Source of the DNA: Apostichopus japonicus
Lineage: Eukaryota; Echinodermata; Holothuroidea; Aspidochirotida; Stichopodidae
Assembly: GCF_037975245.1 (NCBI RefSeq)
Contig: NC_092570.1
Span: 949,501-987,500, forward strand
Direction of reading: 5' to 3'
Length of the DNA: 38,000 bases
Translations under genes and position numbers: made by a program
The notes under the pieces: model-generated
Databases searched by the model: none
Seen by the model: the letters and a program-made list of their open reading frames with translations, nothing else
Told to the model about the DNA's origin: nothing
Shown: positions 22,278 to 34,210 of the stretch, piece after piece
Position numbering within the stretch: position 1 is the stretch's first letter
Layout: every line of letters begins with the position of its first letter

Positions 22278-22335
22278 GGGGAGGGGAGGACGGGGGGAGG
22301 GGAGGACGGGGGGAGGGGAGGACGGGGGGAGGGGG
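22278..22335 (+). repeat. 16-bp G-rich tandem repeat, about 3 copies
   Basis: GACGGGGGGAGGGGAG repeats at a 16-base spacing, ending GGGGGAGGGGG. Many closely spaced runs of three or more G make a G-quadruplex on the plus strand possible. Confidence 0.9.
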
Positions 22336-23585
22336 AAATATTAGCTTAAAGCAATCTGTGTAACAAGCAGTTTACTGCCATTCTCATTCGAGATGTTGCT
22401 ATGACCAAAATGTGTAACAGTGTAATAGACAAGTATAGAGCACTCCTCCGTATCTGTGAATAATCTATATAAAGTCACAACCTTCTATGAAACTTTTGAA
22501 AGTGTTTAGATACATAAACAGATACCGGTATAGGATATGATTATAATATATCAAGCACACGTTAGGATACGATAAATTCTGTACACGTCCACAGATATGC
22601 AGGCCTACTGCAGTACACGGGTGCTTTAATAATATACATACATAAATAGATATATAGGATCGCATTGTCGTTCGTGTGAAAACAGTGATATATGACTCGT
22701 TTGCTTGAACGTATGGATCAATAACATTATGAACGTTAGTTACTGGCGGTCTACACGGTACTGGAGGCGTAGTATTAATCTCGTGATACGTGTGGATTTG
22801 ATAAGCATGAAGATATGTATACGTTATATACGTGTCAACATATAAAATGCCCCGGGAAAGAATTTTTCATTTAAAGTGGTATATACATCTCAAATAGAGT
22901 CGTGGAGATGGCTTTCTTTGATGGTTCCAAAACTTATTAAATTCTTTCTTTCTTTTCATAAAAAAAATATAGTATACATTTATGACCACAGCTTGTATGG
23001 AAAATGGAATTGTTTAACATACTGCCATATTCAGTCGCCGTATTAAGGTTTCAGTTATTTATATTCCTTCTTTGGTAACGGCCGTGAAAACGTTTTCATA
23101 TCTTTGAATCTCGCAACATAACAAAAACAAAAATCAAAAATCGGGCAAAGAAAAAAAAACCCTACTCATTGTCATCTGGAAGTTCCATTAAATCTTTTCA
23201 TTAATGGCAAAATCCGCTCCATTTAATACAACTTTCTGGTTTTTTCTCCGTGAATGATACGACCGTGAAATACTATATAGTAACCGCCAACTCGTAGTCA
23301 TTAAAATGGTAAACACATTATTGATTCAGACTTCATTCAAAGGTAAAATCCCCCTTTATGTTCCCTATTATCATATGGAATAATCTTATACACGCCTCGA
23401 TACGGCTAAAAAGCTTCGATCGCTGCATGATTTTAAAATGTAAACTGGGCTGGAAACTGAGATGAATACAAATGATTCTGAATGAAAATGACGATACGCT
23501 ATAAACACATTTTAAATGTATAATGACAAGGTTGAAATATTCAGTTCAACGTGTTGGTATAGGCCTATACTCGTAAACATTAGTC
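22336..23585. other. Non-coding stretch
   Basis: AT-rich DNA with only random-looking short frames. The palindrome ATAGGCCTAT occurs at about 23561. Confidence 0.35.
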
Positions 23586-23641
23586 TACACACAAACACAA
23601 ACACCCACACACACACACGCACACACACACACACCCACACA
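23586..23641 (+). repeat. Imperfect (CA)n microsatellite
   Basis: About 55 bases of ACAC repeats with AAA, CCC and G interruptions. Confidence 0.9.
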
Positions 23642-26206
23642 TTTGACTATGCTAATTAAGTATCAGCTTGATCACTTCATCAATATAGACAACAATTTTC
23701 ATAACCAAGTAATTTTCCTTAATAAGCAGATTTGATTTCGTCATCACTGTTTAGAATATTATGCATACAACAAGCACAGAAAAAGGAAACCCATCTTTGT
23801 AAATTGAAAGTCCTTGAAAACAGCATAGCAGGAAGACTTCAGATTTTTTTTACATTCATTTATCCCACAATAATTTGCAAAACAAAATAGAAACTTGTGT
23901 GTTAACTGTGTCAGTTAAACATTAACGGAGAACAGAAACTAATCCATGACTAATTCTGCAACTCAGCATTTGAACAAAAGTTAAAACTAGGGCCTGTATA
24001 CAACAAAAATAAACATTTATCTCGTGATTATAAACGGCCAGCAGGAAGGATGGACAATAAAATACTTCTGTTATTCATTTGAAGATATTCCTCTCTCCTT
24101 TTGAAACTTTCAACAATAACAACGAAGGTCACGTACAAAACAAGCCGTTAATAATAGACTGTGTGGGGTGTAGGAACGGATCATATATCAAAGAAGAATA
24201 TACATGATACAACATAATTTATTTTTTTCCCATCAGGAAATTAAGATGATATATTGTGTTGTCATCTAAACTGTTGGCCAATTCAATAACCAAGAATAGA
24301 TCCACGCACCCTGCCATTGTCATTTCGTCTTTTTTTTATATAAATGTTCGACTAATTATTTCTTCAAATTTTTAATCAAATTTTTCGTAGTCTTGCGCAA
24401 ATATTAAACCAATAGGAAATAAGTACCGTTCGGTATGTCATTCCTCGAGTCATTCCCGTACCATGCACTGGTCCGCCGCGTTTAGTTGTACATTGTTAAT
24501 CTGTATAGTGATTTCGGTGAATGAAACCAAACAGAACGGTGGCTGCAAATGTGACGTCATGTAATATTATCATGCAGAGACCAAAAGATTTCGTCACCGA
24601 AAGCCAGAAACCTCATTTTTTTTAAAACATTTGACATAGCGATTTGTGTATTTGCCGCTGTAGAGTTATAGTTATCTCATGCCGTGTACATGAGTTTTGT
24701 TTCATTTTCAAAACAAAGGGAGTCCCGTGACCCAATTCCAGAGCGGTCACATTTGTAATAAGCCGTTAGCAACCGTGGCATGTAGAGAGAGAGAGCTGGT
24801 TGTAAGGGAGTGAGGGGGTTGCAGTAGGTACAGCACTAAATGTACACTATGCATGGACGACGGGATGTAACCATGGTGACATCTTAAATCGACGGTAGAA
24901 GTATATAAACTTTTAAAAGCAAATATAGGGTCTCGTGTCTCTGTTTCACTTAAAAACTTTAGCTACATCTTATACTTGTATTAAGGTAATTAACAACTGA
25001 ATCGCGAATACTTATATTAACCATTGAAATTAATTTAATAACGTGCCGTGGATGTGATTGCTGCCTTCGCAACAAACGCATACAACAGGGCTTTAGCTCC
25101 GTGGTTATCAGCATAAGGCAGTTATAACTACCATATATCGTAGTAGGTATACAACGCACGCACATTAACGTTCAATAACTTAACAATACGGTTAGATCAA
25201 TGCTACAGGGAAACAAGAGTAGCCTACATAATATTGTTCAAGTGTTTCTCTTTACCGCATCTGCTCTTTCTCGGCTTAACTTATATAAGTTCAAGCTTTT
25301 CATATACGCACACGTTAATCTTGTCGGGACACAATGACGTGTACAGAGAAGATGCTACAACACCGTACCGCAATCCTGAAGCCTTATATACTGGTATGTG
25401 GTATACATACAATCAACTCAATCATGCGAACAATTAATGCAACTTTAACGCGGAATGGGACCACAAGGAAAACGATAATTCTCACCTTCCCCATGGGGCA
25501 AATTTATCAGCTTTTCTTCCTGTCCGGGAAATTCTTTTGGCCCTTAATGCCCGAGTCTGTTACCTTTTACTATAGCCCCTCCCCCACCCCCACACACAAC
25601 CCCACCCTTCGCTCTCACATGCAGGAAGCAGTGTTTTTCGTGGAAATACCTACGTAAACATGTGCTGTATAAATTAGTGTTGGACTGAAGCTAATATGCG
25701 CCACCCTACCCAAGACATGTAATAAACACATAATTCATCATTACTCCCGAAGCGTAGACTAAATTATAGGCCTTATAGGCCAAATTATGCTCTAATCACC
25801 GAAATATGACCGTACCGTACCGTTCGTACCCCGTTAAAGGGAACAGGGCTGGCTACTTACATGCCTCATCAACTCCCTGATCTCGTGTGTGTTACATGTC
25901 TTCCTGTAAACGTGGCGTTCATTTCCACCTAAATTATTTCATTTATTGGCGACTTTATCTCAAAAACCGTACAATTTTGGGCAATTTAAAATGACTGCAC
26001 GGAGAGCAACCAACCCGGCATCCCGTGTACTCAGATAAATAGAGAGATATAACCTATACAATTTGATATGTAGAGCTCCGAATAACCTCATCCCGTATAA
26101 CTTGGTAAATACTGAATTTCGGATTATGAACCGGCCTGGTTTGACAAACATATAACAAAAATGTACATTTGCGTAATAATTTCCGATAACAATGTTTGGT
26201 CAAATA
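23642..26206. other. Non-coding stretch
   Basis: No gene is supported. A short (GA)n lies at about 24785-24795, a C-rich run at about 25577-25610 and GTACC repeats at about 25811-25830. The frame at 25334-25657 is not recognisable. Confidence 0.35.
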
Positions 26207-27837
26207 CCCCCCCCCCCCTTACCGTTCCACAAGATTATAGGAATTATCCATTGACTGAAAAGGTGGCATTTTTTTATGGAAAATGAAACTATTCCACACT
26301 GTTAGTTGAAAACACCACCTCAATAACTTGTCCCCTTACTCAATGTATGATTGAAGGAAAATTTCCAGCCTTTTTAATAGGCAATTAAACTCGGCCACGG
26401 GTTGCGATATCTCATTTAAGATCGTATAATTATGGGACATACGCCAGAATGGTCAATCCTGGCAAATCTTCTGGAAATCTTGAAATAGTTCCGGAATGAA
26501 TCGGAATGAAACCGTAACAGATATTCATGTTTCAAAATGATGTTTTGGTTTCACTTTAATGTTTTGTTTTTGGTGTAAATAATCCAAAGGCTGTTGATGT
26601 TTTTCTTTAGAATTCATTTCCCCCCCCCCCCCCCGGTTTTGATACACTTTCATACCGTGGCAATACACTGCACAAATAACACGCAATACCATATAACGAC
26701 TATATTATACAGCCAAAAAAATGTCACAACGAACATCCGTCCTAGTTCCTTGTTCATTTCTCGATCGATATTAATTTACAACCACCATTCTGCACTAGAA
26801 TTTGAAATAATAATGATAATAATAATCATAATAATAATAATAATATCCATACCTCTAACAAAAGACTTCATATTAGTGAAAATGATTGAATCATCGGATA
26901 GACCTATAAAAGCTTACCGAATTAAAACTTCTCAAATTTTGAAATGTATATCAAAGTTTCTTACAAGTAACAAGCGAACCTTTCTATTTCCAATCGACAT
27001 TATTTTCTGGACTATTTTTATTCCTACCGATATCTGACACACTTCAAATAAATTCAGCCACAAATGGATTTCGTCCCTCCCCCCCCCCCCCTCCCGCGCA
27101 ACCGATCGGAAACATAAGATTACATTTACGAACATTAAAATATCAATATTAAATATCTCAGGCAGCCAAAACAATTGGTGCTACTACCAAATATGTTGTC
27201 CTTCCCGGAAAAAGAAGACTCCGTGCCGACCTGCACAACGCACACGACATTAAAATGTTGCGGTAACAAACAAAAAAATAACAACAAACATATTAACCTA
27301 CCTTTCCTAAACAAAGATAATGGAATATTCCTGTTTATTCATTCATTGAACATTCGTTCCACAGTTTAGAATTAAAATATGACTCCTCGAGAACGAGATA
27401 TAATTCCCGAATAAAAATCCTCACTGTATTGCGTGCTGCTTTTTATACACGAGGCAATTGGACGTCTACACTACGTGATCACAAACACAGAACTGAAACA
27501 TAAACTATACTAGCTAGACTCGATGCTCGTTCGCAGCATACATCGTTAGATCGGTAATGGCGGATGCTGCGTGTGTGTGTATATAAATATCTCTCTCATT
27601 GTTGTTACCACATAATACAAAAAGCTAAACCGCGCCGCCCCTTTATAACTTACACCGTGGACTATTGAGATCCTGTTGCATGCGTGGGTGATTATTTTTT
27701 GTAAAGGCCTACTCCCAACTAGACGATTTCCATTTGTCCATCGCGCTGTAAAACAAACCGATGTAATTATTCTCGACCGAGGCTTGAACTATGGGGAAGT
27801 TATAAACTCCGTTGTCAAAAAACAAAAGAAGTGTAGC
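26207..27837. other. Non-coding stretch with poly-C tracts and a (TAA)n
   Basis: C runs lie at about 26207-26218, 26621-26634 and 27079-27092. An ATAATAAT trinucleotide stretch lies at about 26808-26844 and explains the poly-Ile in the overlapping 147-codon frame. No gene was recognised. Confidence 0.4.
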
Positions 27838-27918
27838 CTGTATATATTTATATATTAATATAAATATATATATAATTATATATAGATATATATACAGTTT
27901 AACAGTTTTTCCGTTATT

Positions 27919-27949
<31 letters not shown>
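27838..27949. repeat. AT-rich inverted repeat followed by (TA)n
   Basis: The block 27838-27898 begins CTGTATATAT and ends ATATATACAG, so it can fold on itself through its AT-rich length. A pure (TA)n follows at 27921-27949. The overlapping Tyr/Ile-rich frame is an artefact of the repeat. Confidence 0.75.
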
Positions 27950-27951
<2 letters not shown>

Positions 27952-29901
27952 TCACAAAGAACTAGGTAAATGGAGTACTCCATGCGCTATTGTGTGTTTG
28001 ACAATAGTTCGGTCACCTTGTTTCGCCTTGGTCTTCGTTCGGGACAAGGTTTACAGGAGGGTTTACGTTTGGAAGAGTTCTATAAACTTGGCAGAATAAC
28101 CTCTTATTTATTTTAGCGCTTAGAGGGGGGTTGTTAGTGGAACAGATCGATATGAGACCCAATCTAGCTTGTGTCGATTTATTGTCTGTATGCATGCGCT
28201 TATAAGCTTGCCGGGATTATTGCGTTTATGTTAAGCCGTCGTGCGGGGATAGGCTATATATATGTATAATGTGTAAATGTATTCAGATCGTTAAAAGGGG
28301 TCTACTTTCCCGTGGTATAAGCAAGGAAGGCTTTTTTTTTACAAAGAACCGACTTGGTATAAGAATATCAGAAATGGAATATCACTCACACACAATAATT
28401 TGCATATGATATACGACAGAACAACAGAGGGAAAGTACAAGAAAAACATATATATATGGATAGAATGGTCGGTGACACTCGGCAATTACTTAATTTCTCG
28501 TTAAATCGAAAACTAAAATATAAATACAAGTGTAGGATATGTAAATGGAGGAGCAATGTCTCTGTTTCATGGAGCATATTTTACATAACAAAAAGGTTCT
28601 GCTATATAATTACCATAAAGTATCACGATAGAGAGTGAATAGGGGTTCTCCTGTTCCTTTATTAGTTACACACTTGTAAGTTGAATTTAGCACACGGATT
28701 TGAAGCGGGGATGGGGTGGAGCAGTAGGTCCGGGGGGGGGGGGGATTACGGACTGTATATAGGTCGGCAATAGACATATCTTTGAGACTATACACAAGTA
28801 TAAACAGTCATAACTACCAAATTGATAAACATGTTATTTGCTAAACATTTTACACTTGAGTTCAAAACCTGTGATTGCATCCTATCCTATCCTATATAAC
28901 GTATATAAATCGAACCCTTTGTTTTCATAATAAAGCGAATCAGATAACATTATTAACTACATTTTCGGCCGACATGTTTTTCGCAGTCAGCGCCGTCGCC
29001 ATCATAACGTTTATATTATCGTTGTTATTAATAACTATCAACATATGACACGATAAACCACTTCGATAAATCCACATGATATTTCAGTCTTTGTTGTTTT
29101 TTTAATTACTTTTCAATCTGCCTATAAATGGGATTGAAAACAGTTGAGTCATTCGTAGCCCGACAGAGCGCATCCGACCGAGAGATACTGAGAAAAATTA
29201 CTGATATTATTATTATTTAGCCTATTATTATTTTTTATTTATTATTAATTATTATTTTTTACCAGATTTACATTTTTTACACGTATCCATATTGATCGTA
29301 AAATGACACATTATGGGCATGAAAATGTGAGTTGAATCATTGAACTTTAACCTTTAAATCGTGTGTGTGTATAGCGTTTTTTTGGGGGGGTGGGGGAGGG
29401 GCAGGGCGCTGTCAGCAGCGGACAGAAGTTATACAAGTACATTGGGCAATTTGTGCGCACGTTTGTGTGTACGTTTAGCAATATGAATGATCGATTTCGG
29501 AAGTAATTATCTTGCCCTTCCCCTCCCTTCTACACCCACCCCGGCTCCTTGTATGCAATTACAGCACCGTAGAGCTAGATAGGATGTATGGACGGTTATT
29601 AGAATTTGTCCATTGAATTGAATACGACAATCCCATAATAACATAATAATATATTCTGTGCGCACAAGCTGGCCTGTTTCCAGCTCTGCATGACAAACCC
29701 CTGTGTATATACAACCTATATAGCACCTATTCACGTAATACGGATAGAGCATACATACATACATACAACAATGTGTTACACGCATAACGACCTCACACAA
29801 CACAGTATTATGTACACACACGGCCATAAAATACGGCGGACATGAGAAAACGAGCTCTGAGTAAATTCGAACTTGCACATGTGTAATAATTAACCAAGTT
29901 T

Positions 29902-29904
<3 letters not shown>
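27950..29904. other. Non-coding stretch
   Basis: A poly-G run lies at about 28731-28744, CCTAT repeats at about 28880-28896, TTA-rich DNA at about 29207-29265 and CATACATA repeats at about 29751-29767. No gene is supported. Confidence 0.4.

Positions 29905-29941
<37 letters not shown>
29905..29941. repeat. (TA)n microsatellite, about 18 units
   Basis: Uninterrupted TA repeat. It supplies the IYIYIY core of the overlapping 173-codon minus-strand frame, which I do not regard as a gene. Confidence 0.95.
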
Positions 29942-29943
<2 letters not shown>

Positions 29944-30203
29944 TAGGATTGTTTGTGAGTGAAGCTTCTATCCTTTCAATCAAATCGTAAACTATTTCGT
30001 AACATGTCCACCGAAAAATCGATTTCATTAATCGTTTATAATGGCTTCCTCGATGTTCAGATTAAGCATCATAGCTGTCCGTAAATTATACATATATTTG
30101 CCCCATACCTCTACATTGTGAAAAAAATTGGTAATAATAAATAGAATTTTTTTTTAATGAAGATATCATGTGCGATGTATCATGAAATGTAACTACCTGC
30201 ACA

Positions 30204-30563
30204 TTGATACATTCGTCTAGATTTGGGCACAAAAACAGAAGTCTTATTGCGTTATAATGACATTCTCAATATGATAAAATACGATTTAGCAATTTTAAAT
30301 ATTTCGCATTTTCAATCCCATTTGTGTGTGTTTGTTGTTGGGGGGGGGGGGGGGGTGTGGAGAGGGGAAGGAATGGGAAATTGTTTGATACATTCGTCTA
30401 GATTTGGGGACAAAACAGAGAGATGTCTTATTGCGTTATAATGACATTCTCAATACGATAACATACGACTCAGCAAAGTTAAATATTTCGCATTTTCATT
30501 CCCATTTGTGTGTGTCTGTTGGGGTGGGGGGGGGGGTGGGGGAGAGGGGAAGGAATGAGAAAG
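30204..30563 (+). repeat. Tandem duplication of a 181-bp unit
   Basis: The unit at 30204-30384 begins TTGATACATTCGTCTAG and is repeated from 30385 with a few substitutions. Both copies contain GTCTTATTGCGTTATAATG and CATTTGTGTGTG, then a poly-G block and a GAGAGGGGAAGGAATG tail. Two similar plus-strand frames start in the same place in each copy, but they end in poly-Gly from the G tract and are not convincing genes. Confidence 0.9.
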
Positions 30564-31578
30564 GGCGCTGTTTGCGTAGGGGTGGGATTGTGGGGTGTTG
30601 GGTCTTAAACTTGCGAAGTATTTTCCCCGCCAGCTTTCTGTTTTTCTTTTTCTTCTTTTCTATAATGAAGGGGTGCATTTTTTTTTTGGGTAATACGGCT
30701 AAACATTACCTTCCATATCCTATCGTCTATATGTAAACGTGCAACTAAAATATATTGCATGTTATACGTCTAAGACCCTTGGTACCTAAGTGCGGCGGGT
30801 ATGATAGTAGTCTACCCGATCTTTGATTCATTGACTAACATCCTAGCCTGCTAGTAGTATACAAATACACGTAACAATTATGTATATTATAACTGGGGGG
30901 GGGGGGTAATTAGTGGAGAAAGTATCACGTGATGAGCAGCATTGGCGCCAAACTTATAGTTTCAACCTGATGGAACGATGAAACTGATTGTATGTCTCGA
31001 TTTCGCGTACAATATTGGAATCGAATACATATATATATATATATACCAGTCGAACATATCCTCCCTGTATTAATGCAATCACTATACTTTGCACGGGTAT
31101 TAATTAATGCGAATATATATACACACATATTAAACCGAATATGCACGTGCATTGAATTGAATATGTAGAAATAGATGTAATTAAATATACCAAATCAGAC
31201 CGAGAAGAATTGATGAGTCTCGATTTAAATCAAAGTTGTTACTAATAGTAAAGTAGACACAAATCCAACCAGCATTTTTTATCAATTTGAAAGAGAAGAG
31301 AGCGAACAAATCATGAACAACTTATCCAAAAGGGCTAAGAAATATACTGTTTACCGTACATACATACATACAAACATACATACATATATACTATTCCATT
31401 TGGGGGATATTAAACGTTTGCAGATGACGACTAACAACTTGAACAAATCTAAATATCACATTACTGAGTCACATGCATGCAGTGTTTCAATTTCTATGAT
31501 TCTCGTTATTTATTACAATGTTAATTTGTTGAAATGCAGATGGGTTTTGCGTGTGCGTAATTTAAATATTGAAGTTGT
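30564..31578. other. Non-coding stretch with short simple repeats
   Basis: A poly-G run lies at about 30895-30906, (AT)n at about 31028-31045, and CATACATA/CAAACATA repeats at about 31358-31385. No gene was recognised. Confidence 0.4.
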
Positions 31579-31611
<33 letters not shown>

Positions 31612-31612
31612 C
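31579..31612. repeat. (TA)n microsatellite with one TG interruption
   Basis: Alternating TA with a single TGTA break. A GT/poly-G patch follows at about 31670-31691. Confidence 0.9.
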
Positions 31613-32911
31613 ATGACCTTGTGATATCGTAACCCTCATTCTACCACAGTGACGTAGAAATTGGAGTAGTGTGTGTGTGGGGGGGGGGGGGTTGTAAGAC
31701 CCTAAAATGTTAACTGCCGCGGTAAAAAGATAGAAAGAAGAAGTATATATAGCTATAAATCCCTGCTCTATCGCGTTAACTATTTTTCGTTTGGTTATCG
31801 ATCCCGGCAAGCTTAGGACACCTACTGAGTTTTATTCAAGGCTTGCTTTAATTATAGCAAGGATGATATTGGTCAAACAAATATCGTACGACACAGTGAA
31901 CAATATTGCATGAAGAAAATAATGAGGACAATAGTCAAGATATTTGTGTCAAATACAATCGGTTAGCCTATATTATTTGCCAAGGCAAATTTTCGAGAGG
32001 AAAATCTAGTTTTTTTATATTATGAATTTGAAAGTAGATCGTATATGATTTAGTTAATATCAGTTAACCGTATTGCTATGGCATTTCAGGTCTTAGAAAT
32101 TTACTAAGATCAACGGAAAAGCTGTAGTAAGCGGTGGTTGATGATTGATTGGGGGTTTAGGCTTTGCTTGTTAACTCACCTATAGTTAATAAAATATCGT
32201 CATCATTCCAATTATTTTTATGCACTTAATAAAAACAAATATATCTCATGATTTCTACAAACCGTTTTCAGTGTGTTTTCAGTTCGTTCATGTACTAAAT
32301 ATAGAATCATAACTATGGGCGGGACTAAGCCACTGTTGACGGAGTAAACAAGCCTAACGGTGTCTGAATAACTTGAACCAATGCCAAATCAAACACAATG
32401 GAAGCATTTGTTCCCGGGTCAAACTGCGGCTATGCCATCAAACACTATACCGATGACGTGTCGGCGATTATTGCTATACGCCAACGAAGCATTCACAAGC
32501 AGCATAAGTTTCAACGTCTGGAAAAGTCGTTTTCAGATATGTTGACAGATAATATCGCATGTCAACATATATCCCATTTTTCTGAATAACTTGACGGAGT
32601 TGAAAGACGGTGGTTAGGTAGGGGTGGGGAGGAAGAAAGGAGGGGAGGATGGAGGGAGGGGAGGAACCGGCTTAGGGTGTCGGGAAAAAATCAAATTGTT
32701 GTAAATTCCAAAAAGCTCAATTAAGTCCCAAACGGCAAACAGGAAAAGCCTCGCAGGGTATATACAAACGAGGCATATAACATACGAACAATCGCAGGCT
32801 TAACATATATGAAAAATGCGGTCATTCCGCCTGCTCTTCTCATCCTCCCAATCCTCCCGTGCCCCCTCCCCTCCCCGAACCCTCCCTCGCCCTCCCAACA
32901 CATATATAGCC
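31613..32911. other. Non-coding stretch
   Basis: The 63-codon plus-strand frame at 32398-32589 has a balanced composition but no recognisable homology. It overlaps the hairpin at 32537-32570. G-rich DNA (GGGAGG repeats) lies at about 32621-32668 and C-rich DNA at about 32840-32900. Confidence 0.35.
32537..32570. repeat. Hairpin with 11-bp perfect arms
   Basis: ATATGTTGACA (32537-32547) pairs with TGTCAACATAT (32560-32570) across a 12-base loop. No poly-T follows and no flanking duplication is obvious. Function unknown. Confidence 0.6.
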
Positions 32912-33249
32912 TACTGCATTAAATTATACAAGTATAGATTCTGTCCAATCCCTGAACTATGTTCCTCTTTGTTCTCTCTCGTATCCCACCACCCCGCAAC
33001 CACCCCCTCCCCACCCCACCGCCCTGTAATCCCCCGACACACACACACAGCAAACACACTACCGCGTTAAAGTATATAAGTATAGATTCTGTCCAATCCC
33101 TGAACTATATGTTCCTCTTTGTTCTCTCTCGTATCGCACCACCCCGCAACCCCCCCCCCACCCCACCGCCCCGTAATCCCCCGACACACACACACAGCAA
33201 ACACACTACCGCGTTAAATTATAGAAGTATAGAATTCTGTCCGATCCCA
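32912..33249 (+). repeat. 147/148-bp minisatellite, two full and one partial copy
   Basis: Units start at 32912, 33060 and 33207 (TACTGCATT, then TACCGCGTT twice). Each contains GTATAGATTCTGTCC or a close variant. The two full units also contain CCTCTTTGTTCTCTCTCGTATC, a CCACCCCGCAACC tract and an ACACACAC run. The pyrimidine bias is strong, so the overlapping Pro/His-rich frames are artefacts. Copies are very similar, suggesting recent expansion. Confidence 0.92.
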
Positions 33250-33897
33250 CAATTCGAAATTCGCATTTATCTGCATCCTGTATATATATTCTCTTTGTTG
33301 TCCTCGTTCTGAGCACTTGCGTTATGCTAGCCTCGCCGCCAGGTTCGCCGATTGGAACAGACGAGGATGCTATGGTTTAATTGACTGCAGAAATTTGGAA
33401 ATTTCGTCACGAAATTCCGAACTGCGTCTTTTTCCGTATACTGTATGTCTAAATACATATCGATTGTGTGAGCTCGAGCGCAATGCTAGCAGTTAAAAGA
33501 GATATTCCGGTAGCGGAATAGTTGATTAATTGATTGCTTTACAATATGCTGGAAATTTCCTGCATAATCATAGCATTTGTAGTATAACAATGAATATCAT
33601 AATGTATTTGTTGAATGCATCCGGTAACAGCAGAGTGAATGATGTCATCACCTCAATTGAACTGAAAATGTTTTTTTCTTTAAATATCTAACTCACTCAT
33701 TCATTCTCCATATATGTTTCTTCAGTATGCGCAGCAATATAAAAATAGTCAATGACCACGTTAACCCCCCCCCCCGCCCTCCCCTCCCACCACCACAAAG
33801 TCACTATTCTTTGCACATTTTCCAGTAAAATGTGAACTTTTCATCATTTTCTTGAACGTAATTAGTTATTCATATTTGACAAGAATTTGCAGAAATA
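33250..33897. other. Non-coding stretch
   Basis: No gene was recognised. A poly-C run followed by CCCTCCC lies at about 33766-33790. Confidence 0.35.
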
Positions 33898-34210
33898 TAG
33901 TAACATGTATAGTAACTTGTAAAGTAACTTGTACAGTAACTTGTAAAGTAACTTGTATAGTAACCTGTACAAGTAACATGTATAGTAACTTGTACAGTAA
34001 TTTGTACAGTAACTTGTATAGTAACTTGTACAGTAACTTGTAAAATAACTTGTAAAATAACTTGTATAGTAACTTGTAAAGTAACTTGTATAGAAACTTG
34101 TATAGTAACTTGTATAGTAACTTGTATAGTAACCTGTACAGTAACTTGTATAGTAACTTGTAGGGTAATTTCTACTGTAACTTCTATAGTAACTTCTATA
34201 GTGACTCATA
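33898..34210. repeat. 12-bp satellite array, about 26 units
   Basis: The unit AGTAACTTGTAT (variants AGTAACTTGTAC/AAA, AGTAACATGTAT) repeats at 12-base spacing, with GTAAC conserved in most copies. The array decays towards the right (TTCTAC, TTCTATAG). The period is a multiple of three, so frames stay open on both strands and give four-residue repeats; neither has coding support. Confidence 0.95.

Noticed and set aside
26594-27037. 147-codon plus-strand open frame
   Set aside because: It contains poly-Pro from a poly-C tract and poly-Ile from (TAA)n, with no domain.
29507-30028. 173-codon minus-strand open frame
   Set aside because: Its core is a translated (TA)n tract, the rest has no recognisable domain, and the surrounding DNA shows no splice-bounded coding pattern.
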